In this document: positions 9,561-19,238 of the stretch, one piece after another | How the letters are laid out: every line of letters begins with the position of its first letter | How positions within the stretch are numbered: position 1 is the stretch's first letter | Assembly (NCBI RefSeq): GCF_900107595.1 | Contig: NZ_FNQF01000005.1 | Location: 62,001 to 126,000 of the forward strand | Direction of reading: 5' to 3' | Length of the DNA stretch: 64,000 nucleotides | Source: Psychroflexus halocasei | Lineage (GTDB): Bacteria; Bacteroidota; Bacteroidia; Flavobacteriales; Flavobacteriaceae | Made by a program: the position numbers and the translations under genes | The notes under the pieces: model-generated | Told to the model about the DNA's origin: nothing | Database searches by the model: none | Seen by the model: the letters and a program-made list of their open reading frames with translations, nothing else

Positions 9561-10862
9561 ATGAGTATTGTAGCTGTTGTAGGCCGACCAAATGTCGGGA
9601 AATCTACTTTTTTTAACCGTTTAATCAAACGTCGTGAAGCCATAGTTGACGCTGTGAGTGGTGTGACGCGAGACCGTCATTACGGAAAGTCTGACTGGAA
9701 CGGAAAAGAGTTCACCTTAATTGATACAGGTGGCTACGTTAAAGGAAGTGATGATATTTTTGAACACGAAATTGATAAACAAGTTGAGCTTGCTATTGAT
9801 GAATCTGACGTCATTATTTTTGTGGTCGATGTGACGACTGGTATTACGCCAATGGATGATGAAGTCGCCAAGCTTTTACGAAAGCATAACAAACCCGTCT
9901 GTATTGCGGTTAACAAAGTTGACTCCAATAAAGCAAGACAAGATGCTGTTGAATTTTATAACCTCGGTCTAGGAGATTATCATTGTATTTCAGCAATTAA
10001 TGGTAGTGGAACTGGTGAGCTCTTAGATGAAGTCGTTGAAAAATTGCCAGAAACCAGTGTTGATGATTTTGATGATTTACCAAAGTTTGCTGTTGTTGGT
10101 CGACCTAATGCTGGGAAATCTTCTTTTATCAATGCTTTAATTGGTGAGGAAAGATACATTGTAACTGATGTTGCAGGGACAACGCGTGATTCTATTGATA
10201 CGCGTTATAATAGGTTTGGTTTCGATTTTAAACTTGTAGATACCGCTGGAATTCGTCGTAAAGCTAAAGTCAAAGAAGATCTTGAATTTTACTCAGTCAT
10301 GCGTAGTGTTCGCGCCATTGAAAACTCTGATGTTTGTCTTCTCATCCTTGATGCAACGAGAGGTTTTGATAGCCAAGTTCAAAACATATTTTGGCTAGCT
10401 GAAAAGAATAGAAAGGGAGTTGTTATCCTTGTTAATAAATGGGATTTAGTTGAAAAAGAGACGAATACCATTAAAGAGTTTAAAGATTTTATTAAAGAGA
10501 AAATCTCTCCTTTTACTGATGTGCCAATCGTCTTTATTTCTGTTTTGAATAAACAACGAATCTTTAAAGCAATAGAAACAGCTGTAGAGGTTTATAAAGC
10601 AAGAAGTAAACGTGTTAAAACACGAGAATTGAACGATGTTTTACTACCGATTATTCAGAATAATCCACCGCCTGCTTTTAAAGGGAAATATGTGAAAATT
10701 AAGTTTATCACGCAGTTGCCAACACCGCAACCGCAATTTGCTTTTTTCTGTAACTTACCTCAGTATGTGAAGGATCCTTATAAACGTTTCTTAGAAAATA
10801 AATTACGAGAACATTTTGATTTTAATGGCGTACCGATTTCGGTCTATATGCGTAAGAAATAA
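9561..10862 (+). CDS. der: GTPase Der (EngA), ribosome assembly
   Basis: A 433-residue protein with the two tandem G domains unique to Der. The first has [13 protein letters not shown] and NKVD. The second has GRPNAGKSS (near residue 178), DTAGIRR and NKWD. A C-terminal KH-like domain follows ([23 protein letters not shown] and [11 protein letters not shown]). Der is needed for 50S biogenesis. Length and motifs are complete. It is a monocistronic unit with its own -7 box and a strong bidirectional terminator. The hypothetical gene between era and der points the other way. Confidence 0.97.
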   Translation: MSIVAVVGRPNVGKSTFFNRLIKRREAIVDAVSGVTRDRHYGKSDWNGKEFTLIDTGGYVKGSDDIFEHEIDKQVELAIDESDVIIFVVDVTTGITPMDDEVAKLLRKHNKPVCIAVNKVDSNKARQDAVEFYNLGLGDYHCISAINGSGTGELLDEVVEKLPETSVDDFDDLPKFAVVGRPNAGKSSFINALIGEERYIVTDVAGTTRDSIDTRYNRFGFDFKLVDTAGIRRKAKVKEDLEFYSVMRSVRAIENSDVCLLILDATRGFDSQVQNIFWLAEKNRKGVVILVNKWDLVEKETNTIKEFKDFIKEKISPFTDVPIVFISVLNKQRIFKAIETAVEVYKARSKRVKTRELNDVLLPIIQNNPPPAFKGKYVKIKFITQLPTPQPQFAFFCNLPQYVKDPYKRFLENKLREHFDFNGVPISVYMRKK

Positions 10863-10882
10863 AATCAAACGATTATTAAATA

Positions 10883-10921
10883 AAAGAGCTGCAATTTATA
10901 AAAAATTGCAGCTCTTTTTTT
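10883..10921. terminator. Bidirectional terminator between der and the TPM operon
   Basis: A 15-bp perfect stem (10883-10897 with 10903-10917, core GAGCTGCAATTT) and a 5-nt loop. A T-run follows on the plus strand and an A-run precedes it, so it can serve both converging units. Confidence 0.85.
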
Positions 10922-10941
10922 GCTTTTAATCAACTTAGGAT

Positions 10942-11751
10942 TTACCAGCTTCCACTAGCACCTCCGCCGCCAAAACCGCCTCCGCCGAAGCCGCCACTAA
11001 AGCCACCTCCGCCAAAACCGCCGCCTGATGATCCGCCGAAGCTTCCTCCACCAAAGCCACCAGATCTTCCTAAACTGCTTAATACAAGAATATCAAATAA
11101 GTCTGGTCCGCCTCTACGAGTTCCTGAACCACCGCCAGAACCACCATTCTTGCCACGACTTTTGATAATGATAATGACAATTAATATGATAAATGGAAAT
11201 ATCAAAAATGACCAACGTACGTCACCAGATTCTGCTTGATGCGCTTGTGCATCAAACTTTCCATTTAAAAGTTGGATGATGGCATCCGTTCCTTTATCTA
11301 AACCTTCATAATAATTTGCTTTCCTGAATTCAGGTAATATGATCTGATTGATAATTGCTGATGAATTCATGTCGGTTAAAAAAGGCTCAAGACCATATCC
11401 ATTTTGAATACTGATCTGCTGATCCCTTTTGGACATCAAAATAATCATGCCGTTATCTTTACCTTCCTGACCAATTTTCCATTTGTGAGCCCATTCAGCT
11501 GCTAATAAATTGATTTCTTCACCCTTTAGACTATTAACACTTACAAATACAATTTGCGTAGATGTGCTGTCAGCGTAAGTTTCAAGTTTTTTGCGAAGTT
11601 GCATCACTTGAGCTTCTTTCATGATTTCAGCGTAATCGTAAACAGCTTTTTGTTTATTAGGAACTTCAGGAATGTCGTACTGCGCAAATCCTGAAAAACT
11701 AATCAGTAAAAATAAAAGGCTTAAAAAGTATGTCTTTAAACTAATTCTCAT
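10942..11751 (-). CDS. TPM-domain protein with signal peptide and Gly-rich tail
   Basis: A 269-residue protein. A signal peptide (about 1-23, ending near SGFAQ) is followed by a TPM domain (about 28-150, including SVNSLKGEEINLLAAEWAHK and NGYGLEPFLTD). One membrane helix (about 180-197) and a C-terminal tail almost purely of Gly, Ser and Phe come next. This is the usual YgcG-like arrangement. TPM domains have been linked to phosphatase or thylakoid repair functions; the bacterial role is unclear, probably envelope-associated. It is the last gene of an M23-MerR-LemA-TPM-TPM operon, 5 nt after the other TPM gene. The pairing with LemA is widely conserved. Confidence 0.85.
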   Translation of the reverse strand: MRISLKTYFLSLLFLLISFSGFAQYDIPEVPNKQKAVYDYAEIMKEAQVMQLRKKLETYADSTSTQIVFVSVNSLKGEEINLLAAEWAHKWKIGQEGKDNGMIILMSKRDQQISIQNGYGLEPFLTDMNSSAIINQIILPEFRKANYYEGLDKGTDAIIQLLNGKFDAQAHQAESGDVRWSFLIFPFIILIVIIIIKSRGKNGGSGGGSGTRRGGPDLFDILVLSSLGRSGGFGGGSFGGSSGGGFGGGGFSGGFGGGGFGGGGASGSW

Positions 11752-11756
11752 AAATT

Positions 11757-12194
11757 TTATTTTGAAATATCGTCTGATAATTCGTTGATGTCGTCAGATT
11801 GATAAGGGAAATGTTTTTTAAGTTCTTCGCCTGCTTTAATAATGCCTTCAACTAGACCTTGCTTGTATTTTTCTTGTTTAAAATGAGAAATAACGATGTC
11901 TTTTGTTGTGTCCCAAAAATTGTTTTCAACAGCATCGTTGATTCCTTTATCTCCACAAATAACGAACTGATGATCTTCTAAAGCGACGTAAAATAAAACA
12001 CCATTTTGAAGTTCTGTCTTATGCATTTCTAATTTTTCAAAGATTTGTAAAGCACGATCAAAAGCATCATCTTCAGGACACTTGTTTTCTAAATGTACTC
12101 TTATTTCTCCTGAAGTGTTTTTTTCAGCTTGTTTGATTGCATCGATAATTTCTTTCTCGTCTTGAGTTGAAATGTATTGAGTGATGTCTGGCAT
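11757..12194 (-). CDS. Small TPM-domain protein
   Basis: A 145-residue single TPM domain without signal peptide or tail (KNTSGEIRVHLENKCPEDDAFDRA, ALEDHQFVICGDKGINDAV). It sits between lemA and the longer TPM gene with gaps of 7 and 5 nt, so the three are surely co-transcribed. The paired short and long TPM proteins next to LemA are a common arrangement in Bacteroidota. The biochemical activity is not known. Confidence 0.85.
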   Translation of the reverse strand: MPDITQYISTQDEKEIIDAIKQAEKNTSGEIRVHLENKCPEDDAFDRALQIFEKLEMHKTELQNGVLFYVALEDHQFVICGDKGINDAVENNFWDTTKDIVISHFKQEKYKQGLVEGIIKAGEELKKHFPYQSDDINELSDDISK

Positions 12195-12201
12195 GTATTT
12201 A

Positions 12202-12804
12202 TTATTTATCGAAATTAAATTCTACTTCTGTGGCATTTTCTGAACCTTCATCTGCTTGATATCTCGTCATTTCTTCAAAGTCAAACCAACCTGCAAATAT
12301 GCTATTCGGGAAAACTTTAATGTGCTTATTATAGGTCCCTACATTCTCATTGAAACGATTTCTAGCGATATTGATTCTGTTTTCAGTCCCTTCTAATTGA
12401 TTCTGTAAATTCAAGAAATTCTGATTAGATTTTAAGTCAGGGTAACGCTCAACACTAACTAATAACCTTGATAAAGCTGAAGTTAAACCGCCTTGAGCTT
12501 GGCTAAATTCTTGTATTTGTTGCGCATTTAAATTCCCTGCATCAACATTGACCGATGTTGCTTTTGCTCTGGCTTCAATAACTTCTGTTAAAGTGTTGCG
12601 TTCAAAATCTGCTGATCCTTGAACTGTTTTAACAAGGTTGCCAATAAGGTCATTTCTACGTTGGTAAGAGCTTTCTACATTGCTCCAACTTGTTTTCGCA
12701 TCTTCTTGCAAGGTGACAGCTGTATTGTTAAAGCCTTTGACCCAACTGTACATGCCGAATCCGACAATAACAATGATAATCAGTGGTATAAGCCATTTTT
12801 TCAT
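12202..12804 (-). CDS. lemA: LemA family protein
   Basis: A 200-residue protein with an N-terminal membrane anchor (about 3-20) and the LemA signature. This comprises KTSWSNVESSYQRRNDLIGNLV, the ARAKAT stretch, SRLLVSVERYPDLKSNQNF and the final NRFNENVGTYN segment with FAGWF. LemA proteins form an extracytoplasmic helical bundle of unknown activity. Here it is followed directly by two TPM proteins and preceded by a MerR regulator, a neighbourhood consistent with an envelope-related task. Confidence 0.92.
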   Translation of the reverse strand: MKKWLIPLIIIVIVGFGMYSWVKGFNNTAVTLQEDAKTSWSNVESSYQRRNDLIGNLVKTVQGSADFERNTLTEVIEARAKATSVNVDAGNLNAQQIQEFSQAQGGLTSALSRLLVSVERYPDLKSNQNFLNLQNQLEGTENRINIARNRFNENVGTYNKHIKVFPNSIFAGWFDFEEMTRYQADEGSENATEVEFNFDK

Positions 12805-12817
12805 GAGTGTTTTTGTT

Positions 12818-13147
12818 TTAGAGATTGTTTTTGATTGTGATTAATTCTTCTTTAATATTTTTTAATTTTCTAATGATTTCAAACTTAGAAAGTGTATCAC
12901 TTTTGGTTTCTCTTAAATGTGTTTTCGCACCTTCAAGTGTAAAACCACGTTCTTTTACTAAATGATATATCAGTTCTAATTTCTTAATGTCTTCTTGAGA
13001 AAACTTTCTATTTCCTTTAGCGTTTTTCTTGGGTTTGATTTCATCAAATTCTTTTTCCCAAAACCGAATTAATGAAGTGTTGACATCAAAAGCTTCAGCA
13101 ACTTCGCCTATTGAGTAATAAAGTTTATGTTGTAAACCTGTTTTCAT
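12818..13147 (-). CDS. MerR-family transcriptional regulator
   Basis: 109 residues: a winged-helix MerR DNA-binding domain (YSIGEVAEAFDVNTSLIRFWEKEF, then KKNAKGNRKFSQEDIKKLELI) followed by a short helical dimerisation region. No cysteine pair or effector domain is present, so it is not a metal sensor of the classical type. Its ATG overlaps the stop of the M23 peptidase gene (TAATG), indicating translational coupling. It may regulate its own operon; the target is not visible from the sequence. Confidence 0.9.
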   Translation of the reverse strand: MKTGLQHKLYYSIGEVAEAFDVNTSLIRFWEKEFDEIKPKKNAKGNRKFSQEDIKKLELIYHLVKERGFTLEGAKTHLRETKSDTLSKFEIIRKLKNIKEELITIKNNL

Positions 13148-14121
13148 TAATCCAATGATTGATTTTCAAGTGAAGACAAGTTAAACATAATATCATATTC
13201 TTCAGGCGTTAAATCGGCATGATAAAAGTTAATCGGATTCATCACGCGACCATCTTTATGAACTTCATAATGCAAGTGAGGACCAGTGGAAACGCCTGTA
13301 CTTCCCACGTAACCAATAATGTCACCACGCTTAACTTTTTGGCCTTTTTTAACGTTAAACTTGTTCATGTGTGCGTAATAGGTTTCATAACCAAAACCAT
13401 GGTCTAAAATGACAAGGTTCCCATATCCAGGTGTTAATCTAACCTTTTTCACAACAGCATTCCCAGTTGCATAAATTTCAGTTCCACGCGGTGCAGAAAA
13501 ATCCATACCGTTATGCATTCTTCGATATTTATAGATTGGATGTACACGCATACCATAACCAGAAGCTGTTCTTTTAAGATCCTTGTTATTTATTGGTTGA
13601 ATAGCAGGAATCGATGCTAAAAGTTCTTCTTTGTTTTTTGCTAATTTGGCAATATCATCTAAGGATTCAGATTGAATTGAAATGCGTTTAGATAGAATAT
13701 CAATTTTTCGTGTTGTTGATTTAATCAACTCAGAATTTTGGTAACCTTCTAGCATTTCATAACGGTTAACACCACCGAAACCAGATTGTCTTTGTTCTTC
13801 TGAAATCGGATTAGACTCAAAATATACACGATAAATTTTATTGTCTCTTTCTTCTATGTTTTCTAAAACACCAACTAAGTTTCCAACTCTTTTATTTAAA
13901 ATGTCATATTGAAGTTGCATATTCGTCAACTCACGTTTATATTTTCGCTCTTTAGGTGTTTCAATACCTGGAATGTTTAAATAGAGCAGAAGCAACAAAG
14001 CGCTGGTTCCCAGAATACCAACTGAAAAAGCTAAAATAATAGCGATTTTTCGACTTCTCTTGCGTTCAATTTTTCTGTACGAAAGAGTTTCGCTATCATA
14101 ATAATATTTTACTTTACGCAT
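13147..14121 (-). CDS. M23 family metallopeptidase (murein hydrolase)
   Basis: A 324-residue protein with a short cytoplasmic N-terminus, one membrane helix (about 27-50), a periplasmic coiled-coil region (about 60-180) and a C-terminal LytM/M23 domain. The zinc motifs are present: HNGMD (H-x3-D) and HLHYE (H-x-H). Enzymes of this type cut peptidoglycan cross-links, or activate amidases when inactive; here the ligands are intact. It is the first gene of the M23-MerR-LemA-TPM-TPM unit and is divergent from alaS. The minus-strand promoter boxes in the intergenic region support it as the operon head. Confidence 0.92.
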   Translation of the reverse strand: MRKVKYYYDSETLSYRKIERKRSRKIAIILAFSVGILGTSALLLLLYLNIPGIETPKERKYKRELTNMQLQYDILNKRVGNLVGVLENIEERDNKIYRVYFESNPISEEQRQSGFGGVNRYEMLEGYQNSELIKSTTRKIDILSKRISIQSESLDDIAKLAKNKEELLASIPAIQPINNKDLKRTASGYGMRVHPIYKYRRMHNGMDFSAPRGTEIYATGNAVVKKVRLTPGYGNLVILDHGFGYETYYAHMNKFNVKKGQKVKRGDIIGYVGSTGVSTGPHLHYEVHKDGRVMNPINFYHADLTPEEYDIMFNLSSLENQSLD

Positions 14122-14134
14122 CCCTTAAATTTAG

Positions 14135-14207
14135 TACTTTTGCACAAAAGTGTACAAAAATAAACATTGCATTGTACAAATATAAGTTAAAACATCACTA
14201 AGTCAAA
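14135..14207. promoter_or_regulatory. Divergent promoters between the M23 gene and alaS
   Basis: On the minus strand TATATTTG (14177-14184) has a TTTG -33 box at 14204-14207 with a 19-nt spacer. A second box, TATTTTTG, lies at 14155-14162. On the plus strand TACTTTTG (14135-14142) may serve alaS. Two direct repeats TGTACAAAnATA (14151-14162 and 14173-14184) lie 22 nt apart, and an inverted repeat GTACTTTTG/CAAAAGTGTAC lies at 14134-14154. Confidence 0.55.
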
Positions 14208-14228
14208 CAACACTCAGTATTAAGCCTT

Positions 14229-16844
14229 ATGAAATCACAAGAACTACGCTCGAAATTTCTTTCTTTTTTTGAATCAAAACAACATCAGATTGTCCCTTCT
14301 GCACCAATGGTGATGAAAAATGATCCGACTTTGTTGTTTACCAATGCAGGAATGAACCAGTTTAAGGAATATTTCTTAGGAAATGCAAACCCAAAGCATA
14401 CGCGTCTTACAGATAGTCAGAAATGTTTACGTGTCAGCGGAAAACATAATGATTTAGAGGAAGTAGGAAAAGATACTTATCACCATACCATGTTCGAAAT
14501 GCTAGGGAATTGGAGTATTGGTGATTATTTTAAGGATGAAGCTATTGCCTGGGCGTGGGAGTTTTTTGTTGATATTCTTAAAATAGATAAAGACAATCTA
14601 TATGTCACAATCTTTGAAGGCGATAAAAATGACGGACTTGAGAAAGATCAAGAAGCTTATGATTTATGGAAAAGACATATTTCAGAAGATAGAATTCTTT
14701 TAGGTAATAAAAAAGATAATTTCTGGGAAATGGGAGATCAAGGTCCTTGTGGTCCTGCTTCAGAAATACATATTGACATCCGTAGTGATGAGGAAAAGGC
14801 TAAAGTTAGCGGTAAAGATCTTGTTAATGAAGATCATCCGCAAGTTGTTGAAGTGTGGAACTTGGTTTTTATGCAGTATAACCGAATGGCAAACGGTAGC
14901 TTAAAAGACTTACCTGCAAAACACATTGATACAGGAATGGGTTTTGAGCGCTTGGCGATGGTAATGCAAGGTAAGCAATCAAACTATGATACGGATGTTT
15001 TTATGCCAATTATTAAAGAAATTGAAACAATCACAAACTCAACTTATGGTTCTTCAGAAGAAGTAGATATCGCTATCCGTGTGATTGCTGATCATTTACG
15101 CGCTGTCTGTTTCGCAATTGCTGATGGTCAATTACCAAGTAATAATGGTGCTGGTTACGTGATTAGACGTATTTTACGACGTGCTATTCGTTATGGGTTT
15201 ACGTTTTTAAATATCAAAGAACCTTTTATTTATAAACTTGTCAATGTTTTAAGCGATCAAATGGGAGAGGCCTTTCCTGAGCTTAAAAAACAAAGTCAAC
15301 TTTGTGAAAATGTGATTAAGGAAGAAGAAAATTCTTTTATGAAAACATTAGAACAAGGTTTAAGCTTGTTGGAGCAAATGATAGAAAGTACAAAAGGCCA
15401 AGAAATGTCAGGCAAGAAAGCTTTTGAGCTCTATGACACTTTTGGTTTCCCGATTGATTTAACGGCTTTGATTTTGGAAGAAAAAGGCATGTCTTTAAAT
15501 AATAAAGAATTTGAGGTTGAACTTCAGAAGCAAAAGCAGCGTTCACGTTCTGCAGCAGAAACTTCAACTGAAGACTGGGTTGTTTTAAGAGAAGATGATG
15601 TTGAAGAATTTATAGGTTATGATCATCTTAAAACGGATGTTAAAATCACAAAATACAGAAAAGTTAAAAGTAAAAAAGATGGCGAACTTTTTCAGCTTGT
15701 TTTTAACTTAACACCTTTTTATCCTGAAGGAGGTGGACAAATCGGTGACAAAGGTTATCTTGAAGAAAGCAACGGAAATGTTGTTCATATTATCGATACC
15801 AAAAAAGAAAATAACCAGATTATCCATTTAGCTAAAAACTTACCTCAAAATATCGAAGGCGTTTTTAAGGCAATTGTGAATGAAGATCTTAGGAATAAAG
15901 CAGCTGCAAACCATACAGCAACGCACTTGTTACATCAGGCATTAAGAAGGATTCTTGGAGATCACGTTGAACAAAAAGGCTCTTTGGTTCACGATCAGTA
16001 TCTGAGATTTGATTTTGCTCATTTTGGAAAAGTGACTGAAGATGAATTAAAAGAAATTGAGAAGTTTGTTAATGCGCGTATTTATGAGCAAATCAACTTA
16101 GATGAAAAGAGAAACGTGCCGTTTGATGATGCTATCAAAGAAGGTGCAACAGCTTTATTTGGAGAAAAATATGGCGACACTGTTCGAATGATTCAGTTTG
16201 GAGAATCTGTCGAACTTTGTGGCGGAACGCATGTGAGCAATACTTCAGATATTTGGCATTTTAAAATTTTATCCGAAAGTGCTGTGGCGTCTGGAATCAG
16301 ACGTATCGAAGCAATTACAAGAGATGCTGCTAAAGATTATTTTACAGAAAAAACACAGCAATTTGATGCTATTAAAAAACTGTTGAACAACGCTAAAGAT
16401 CCTGAGAAATCTGTCAAAGATTTACAAGCAGAAAATAATAAGTTGAAAAAACAAATCGATCAACTTTTAAGTGAGAAAGCAGGAAATATAAAAGGCGATT
16501 TAAAAGCGAAAATCAAGGAGGTCAATGGAGTTCATTTCCTTGCTGAAAAAGTTGATTTAGATGCCAATGCTATTAAAGATGTTGCTTTTCAACTTGGTGG
16601 AGAAGTTGAGAATTTATTTCTCGTCTTGGCTTCTGATCAAAAAGGGAAAGCTTTGATGTCATGCTATATTTCTAAAGATTTAGTTAAAGAAAAAGAACTC
16701 AATGCAGGACAAATTATCCGTGAATTGGGTAAACATATACAAGGTGGCGGTGGTGGTCAGCCATTCTTCGCAACGGCTGGTGGAAAAAATCCTGAAGGAA
16801 TTGCGCAAGCATTAGCTGAAGCAGAAAAATATATGACAAGCTGA
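14229..16844 (+). CDS. alaS: Alanyl-tRNA synthetase
   Basis: Class II synthetase of 871 residues, the normal full length. The catalytic domain begins with [23 protein letters not shown] and contains [10 protein letters not shown] and [12 protein letters not shown]. The editing domain carries the zinc motifs HTATHLLH and CGGTH. The C-Ala/DHHA1 domain ends with the glycine loop [14 protein letters not shown]. It charges tRNA-Ala and clears mischarged Ser/Gly. It is transcribed together with the following GSCFA gene (10-nt gap). Confidence 0.97.
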   Translation: MKSQELRSKFLSFFESKQHQIVPSAPMVMKNDPTLLFTNAGMNQFKEYFLGNANPKHTRLTDSQKCLRVSGKHNDLEEVGKDTYHHTMFEMLGNWSIGDYFKDEAIAWAWEFFVDILKIDKDNLYVTIFEGDKNDGLEKDQEAYDLWKRHISEDRILLGNKKDNFWEMGDQGPCGPASEIHIDIRSDEEKAKVSGKDLVNEDHPQVVEVWNLVFMQYNRMANGSLKDLPAKHIDTGMGFERLAMVMQGKQSNYDTDVFMPIIKEIETITNSTYGSSEEVDIAIRVIADHLRAVCFAIADGQLPSNNGAGYVIRRILRRAIRYGFTFLNIKEPFIYKLVNVLSDQMGEAFPELKKQSQLCENVIKEEENSFMKTLEQGLSLLEQMIESTKGQEMSGKKAFELYDTFGFPIDLTALILEEKGMSLNNKEFEVELQKQKQRSRSAAETSTEDWVVLREDDVEEFIGYDHLKTDVKITKYRKVKSKKDGELFQLVFNLTPFYPEGGGQIGDKGYLEESNGNVVHIIDTKKENNQIIHLAKNLPQNIEGVFKAIVNEDLRNKAAANHTATHLLHQALRRILGDHVEQKGSLVHDQYLRFDFAHFGKVTEDELKEIEKFVNARIYEQINLDEKRNVPFDDAIKEGATALFGEKYGDTVRMIQFGESVELCGGTHVSNTSDIWHFKILSESAVASGIRRIEAITRDAAKDYFTEKTQQFDAIKKLLNNAKDPEKSVKDLQAENNKLKKQIDQLLSEKAGNIKGDLKAKIKEVNGVHFLAEKVDLDANAIKDVAFQLGGEVENLFLVLASDQKGKALMSCYISKDLVKEKELNAGQIIRELGKHIQGGGGGQPFFATAGGKNPEGIAQALAEAEKYMTS

Positions 16845-16854
16845 TTTTTAAATA

Positions 16855-17805
16855 ATGCAATTACAAACAAAAATTAAACTCAAAGATGGTGAGCCAAAAA
16901 TTAATTATGGTTCCCATCTTTTTGTTTTGGGCTCATGTTTTTCTGAACATATTGGAGATCGTTTAAGCGCATCTCAATTACGAGTTCTTCAAAATCCATT
17001 TGGTATTTTATTTCATCCTTTTGGTTTAGAGAATTTTATCAATCGTGTTGTTGAGCAGAATTTTTTTACAGAAAAAGATATTTTTCATCACAACGGATTA
17101 TGGCATTCTTTTGATGCGCATTCAAAAATGAGTCATCAAAATCCTGATGTTGTTTTAAAAAAATTGAATGCAGCGATTAAACCTTCATTTGAATTTATCA
17201 ATAAAAGTTCTCATGTGTTGATAACTTTAGGAACTGCATTTATTTATAGGCATATTGAAAAAGGTAAGTATGTCGCTAATTGCCATAAAATTCCTCAGAA
17301 AAATTTTGATAAGGAATTGATTTCTTCAGATCAAATTCAACAGAGTTTATTGAGAATGATGAAATGTTTAAAAAGTATAAATCCTGAGATAAACTTCATT
17401 TTTACTGTATCGCCTGTGCGTCATCAAAAAGAAGGCCTTATAGAAAATAATAGAAGCAAAGCTCAGTTGATTTCGGCGATTCATCATATTGTTGAAAAAG
17501 AAGAATCATCTTATTTCCCTTCTTATGAAATCATGATGGATGAGTTGCGTGATTATCGTTTTTACAAGTCTGATATGTTACATCCTAATGAAACTGCAAT
17601 CGCATATATTTGGGAGAAATTTACTGCAACTTGGATGACTGCTGATACTCTGAAAATCATGGAAAAAGTTGATAAACTTCAAAGAAATTTAAAACACAAA
17701 GCTTTTAATCCAAATAGTGAAGCGCATCGGTTATTTCTTCAAAAAGTAGAGAAACAAAAAAAGGAACTTAAAAAGCGTTTTCCGCATTTTAAATTCCTTC
17801 TTTAA
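16855..17805 (+). CDS. GSCFA domain-containing protein
   Basis: A 316-residue protein with the family-naming motif as LGSCFSEHIGDRL near residue 26 and conserved downstream blocks (QNPFGILFHPFG, LITLGTAFIYRH, FTVSPVRHQKEGL, DMLHPNETAIAYIWEKF). The pattern G-S-C-F plus D..H near the end resembles SGNH-type hydrolases, so an esterase-like function is possible, but no substrate is established. It lies 10 nt after alaS, a frequent pairing in Bacteroidota. The region 17806-17841 has no gene. Confidence 0.88.
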   Translation: MQLQTKIKLKDGEPKINYGSHLFVLGSCFSEHIGDRLSASQLRVLQNPFGILFHPFGLENFINRVVEQNFFTEKDIFHHNGLWHSFDAHSKMSHQNPDVVLKKLNAAIKPSFEFINKSSHVLITLGTAFIYRHIEKGKYVANCHKIPQKNFDKELISSDQIQQSLLRMMKCLKSINPEINFIFTVSPVRHQKEGLIENNRSKAQLISAIHHIVEKEESSYFPSYEIMMDELRDYRFYKSDMLHPNETAIAYIWEKFTATWMTADTLKIMEKVDKLQRNLKHKAFNPNSEAHRLFLQKVEKQKKELKKRFPHFKFLL

Positions 17806-17841
17806 CAATCATCATGAAAAAATTATTGAGCAGATAAATTT

Positions 17842-18156
17842 TTAATTTAATCTGCTTTGAAGGCTACTCCAGCCTCCACCATTGATGCAATCAATGCCAT
17901 GTTTTTTAAGTGTATTTGCGGCATTACCTGAACGTATACCGCTGGCACAACAACAAATAACAGGTTTATTCATTTTTTTGATGCGCTCAATTTGTGAGTC
18001 GATTTGTTGTAAAGGAATGTTTTTTGAGCCGGGAATTGCCCCGCCTGAAAATTCAGCTTTACTTCTCACATCAATTATTATCGCTTGTCGATTTTTATAT
18101 TCTTCAATCATTTTACTTTTATTTCCGAATAGAAAACTTAATAATCCCATATTCAT
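17842..18156 (-). CDS. Rhodanese-like protein
   Basis: A small single rhodanese domain of 104 residues with a short hydrophobic N-terminus (MGLLSFLFG). IIDVRSKAEFSGGAIPGSKNIPL is the canonical rhodanese entry. The active-site loop has a triple cysteine (VICCCASGIRSGNAA), where the last Cys is the likely sulfur acceptor. Such proteins move sulfane sulfur. It is downstream of the YeiH-type transporter on the same strand (76-nt gap), which fits a sulfur-related context but does not prove it. Confidence 0.88.
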   Translation of the reverse strand: MNMGLLSFLFGNKSKMIEEYKNRQAIIIDVRSKAEFSGGAIPGSKNIPLQQIDSQIERIKKMNKPVICCCASGIRSGNAANTLKKHGIDCINGGGWSSLQSRLN

Positions 18157-18232
18157 TAATTTGGATGCAAAGCAACAAACTTTTGACTTGCTCTAAAGTA
18201 ACCAAAGTTACATTCTTTAGTTTTCTGTCATT

Positions 18233-19171
18233 TTATTGTAAAAATAAAATATAGCTTAATGAAGTGACAGAAATTATAATCCACAATGTCATGCCAAGTA
18301 CAATAGGTTGCGCACCACTTTCTTTAATTGATTGTATTGTTAAACCTGAACCAACGAGAAACAAAGTTAAAACAAGAAGTTGTTTTGAAATCATAGGAAC
18401 GCCAGCTTCAATGAAGTTTGGCAAATCAACATAGGAGTTGATGATAACAGCTAAAACAAAAAGCAAAATAAACCATGGGATTTTGATTTTACCTGATTGT
18501 CCTTTGAAAATAAACATGGTAACAATACTTAAAGGAATAATCCATAAAGCACGGGCTAATTTAACGGTCACAGCGATTTCAAGTGCTTCTTCACCATAAG
18601 CTAAAGCAGCACCGACAACAGAACTTGTGTCGTGAATAGCAATTGCACTCCACAAACCAAAGTCAGCTTGAGATAAATCTAGCATGTGACCAAAAATTGG
18701 AAAAACAAATAAAGCCAAAGCATTTAAAAAGAAAACGACACCCAAAGCGATTGAAATCTGCTTTTCTTTTGCCTGAATCACTGCTGAGACAGCTGCAATG
18801 GCACTCCCTCCACAAATGGCAGTTCCTGACGAAATCAAATAGGCGATTTTTTTATCAAGCTTTAAAAGCTTGCCAATGAGAAATCCTAAAACTAAAGTTG
18901 TGATAATTGTAAAAACTGTTAGAGAAAGCCCTTCTTTGCCAACTTCTAAAGTATTATTGAGATTCATGCCAAAACCTAAACCAACGACACATATCTTTAA
19001 TAACCAACTAACAATTTTACCAGTATATTTTTTAAAAGGATTGTAAACGATATTTGTCACAATAAACCCTAAGAATAGAGCAATAGGCGAAGAGACGAAA
19101 GGTGTTAGGCATAACACAGCTAAAATCAAAAAAAGCGCTTTCGCTACGAGAGGTGATAATTTTAATTGCAT
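18233..19171 (-). CDS. YeiH/YadS-type putative sulfate exporter family membrane protein
   Basis: About 312 residues with roughly ten membrane helices. The family signature is GTAICGGSAIAAVSAVI near the middle, and WSAIAIHDTSSVVGAALAYGEEAL is also conserved. Members are annotated as sulfate exporters, but their substrate is poorly tested. The upstream in-frame TTG at 19192 lies in a GAACTTTG box that looks like the promoter -7 element, so the ATG at 19171 is preferred. A LysR regulator lies just upstream on the same strand, and LysR-YeiH pairs are common, so control by that LysR is likely. Confidence 0.85.
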   Translation of the reverse strand: MQLKLSPLVAKALFLILAVLCLTPFVSSPIALFLGFIVTNIVYNPFKKYTGKIVSWLLKICVVGLGFGMNLNNTLEVGKEGLSLTVFTIITTLVLGFLIGKLLKLDKKIAYLISSGTAICGGSAIAAVSAVIQAKEKQISIALGVVFFLNALALFVFPIFGHMLDLSQADFGLWSAIAIHDTSSVVGAALAYGEEALEIAVTVKLARALWIIPLSIVTMFIFKGQSGKIKIPWFILLFVLAVIINSYVDLPNFIEAGVPMISKQLLVLTLFLVGSGLTIQSIKESGAQPIVLGMTLWIIISVTSLSYILFLQ

Positions 19172-19238
19172 GATTTTACGATTTTGATGCAAAGTTCAGT
19201 CAAAATCAGCAAATCAACCCAACGTAATTTTTTATAAG

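Noticed and set aside
10942-11160. Gly-rich tail of the TPM protein as a structural repeat or amyloid system
   Set aside because: Gly/Ser/Phe-rich tails are normal for long TPM proteins of this operon type.
17829-17856. Hairpin AGCAGAT/ATCTGCT as terminator between the GSCFA and rhodanese genes
   Set aside because: It overlaps the rhodanese coding end and lacks a good T-run; too weak to list.
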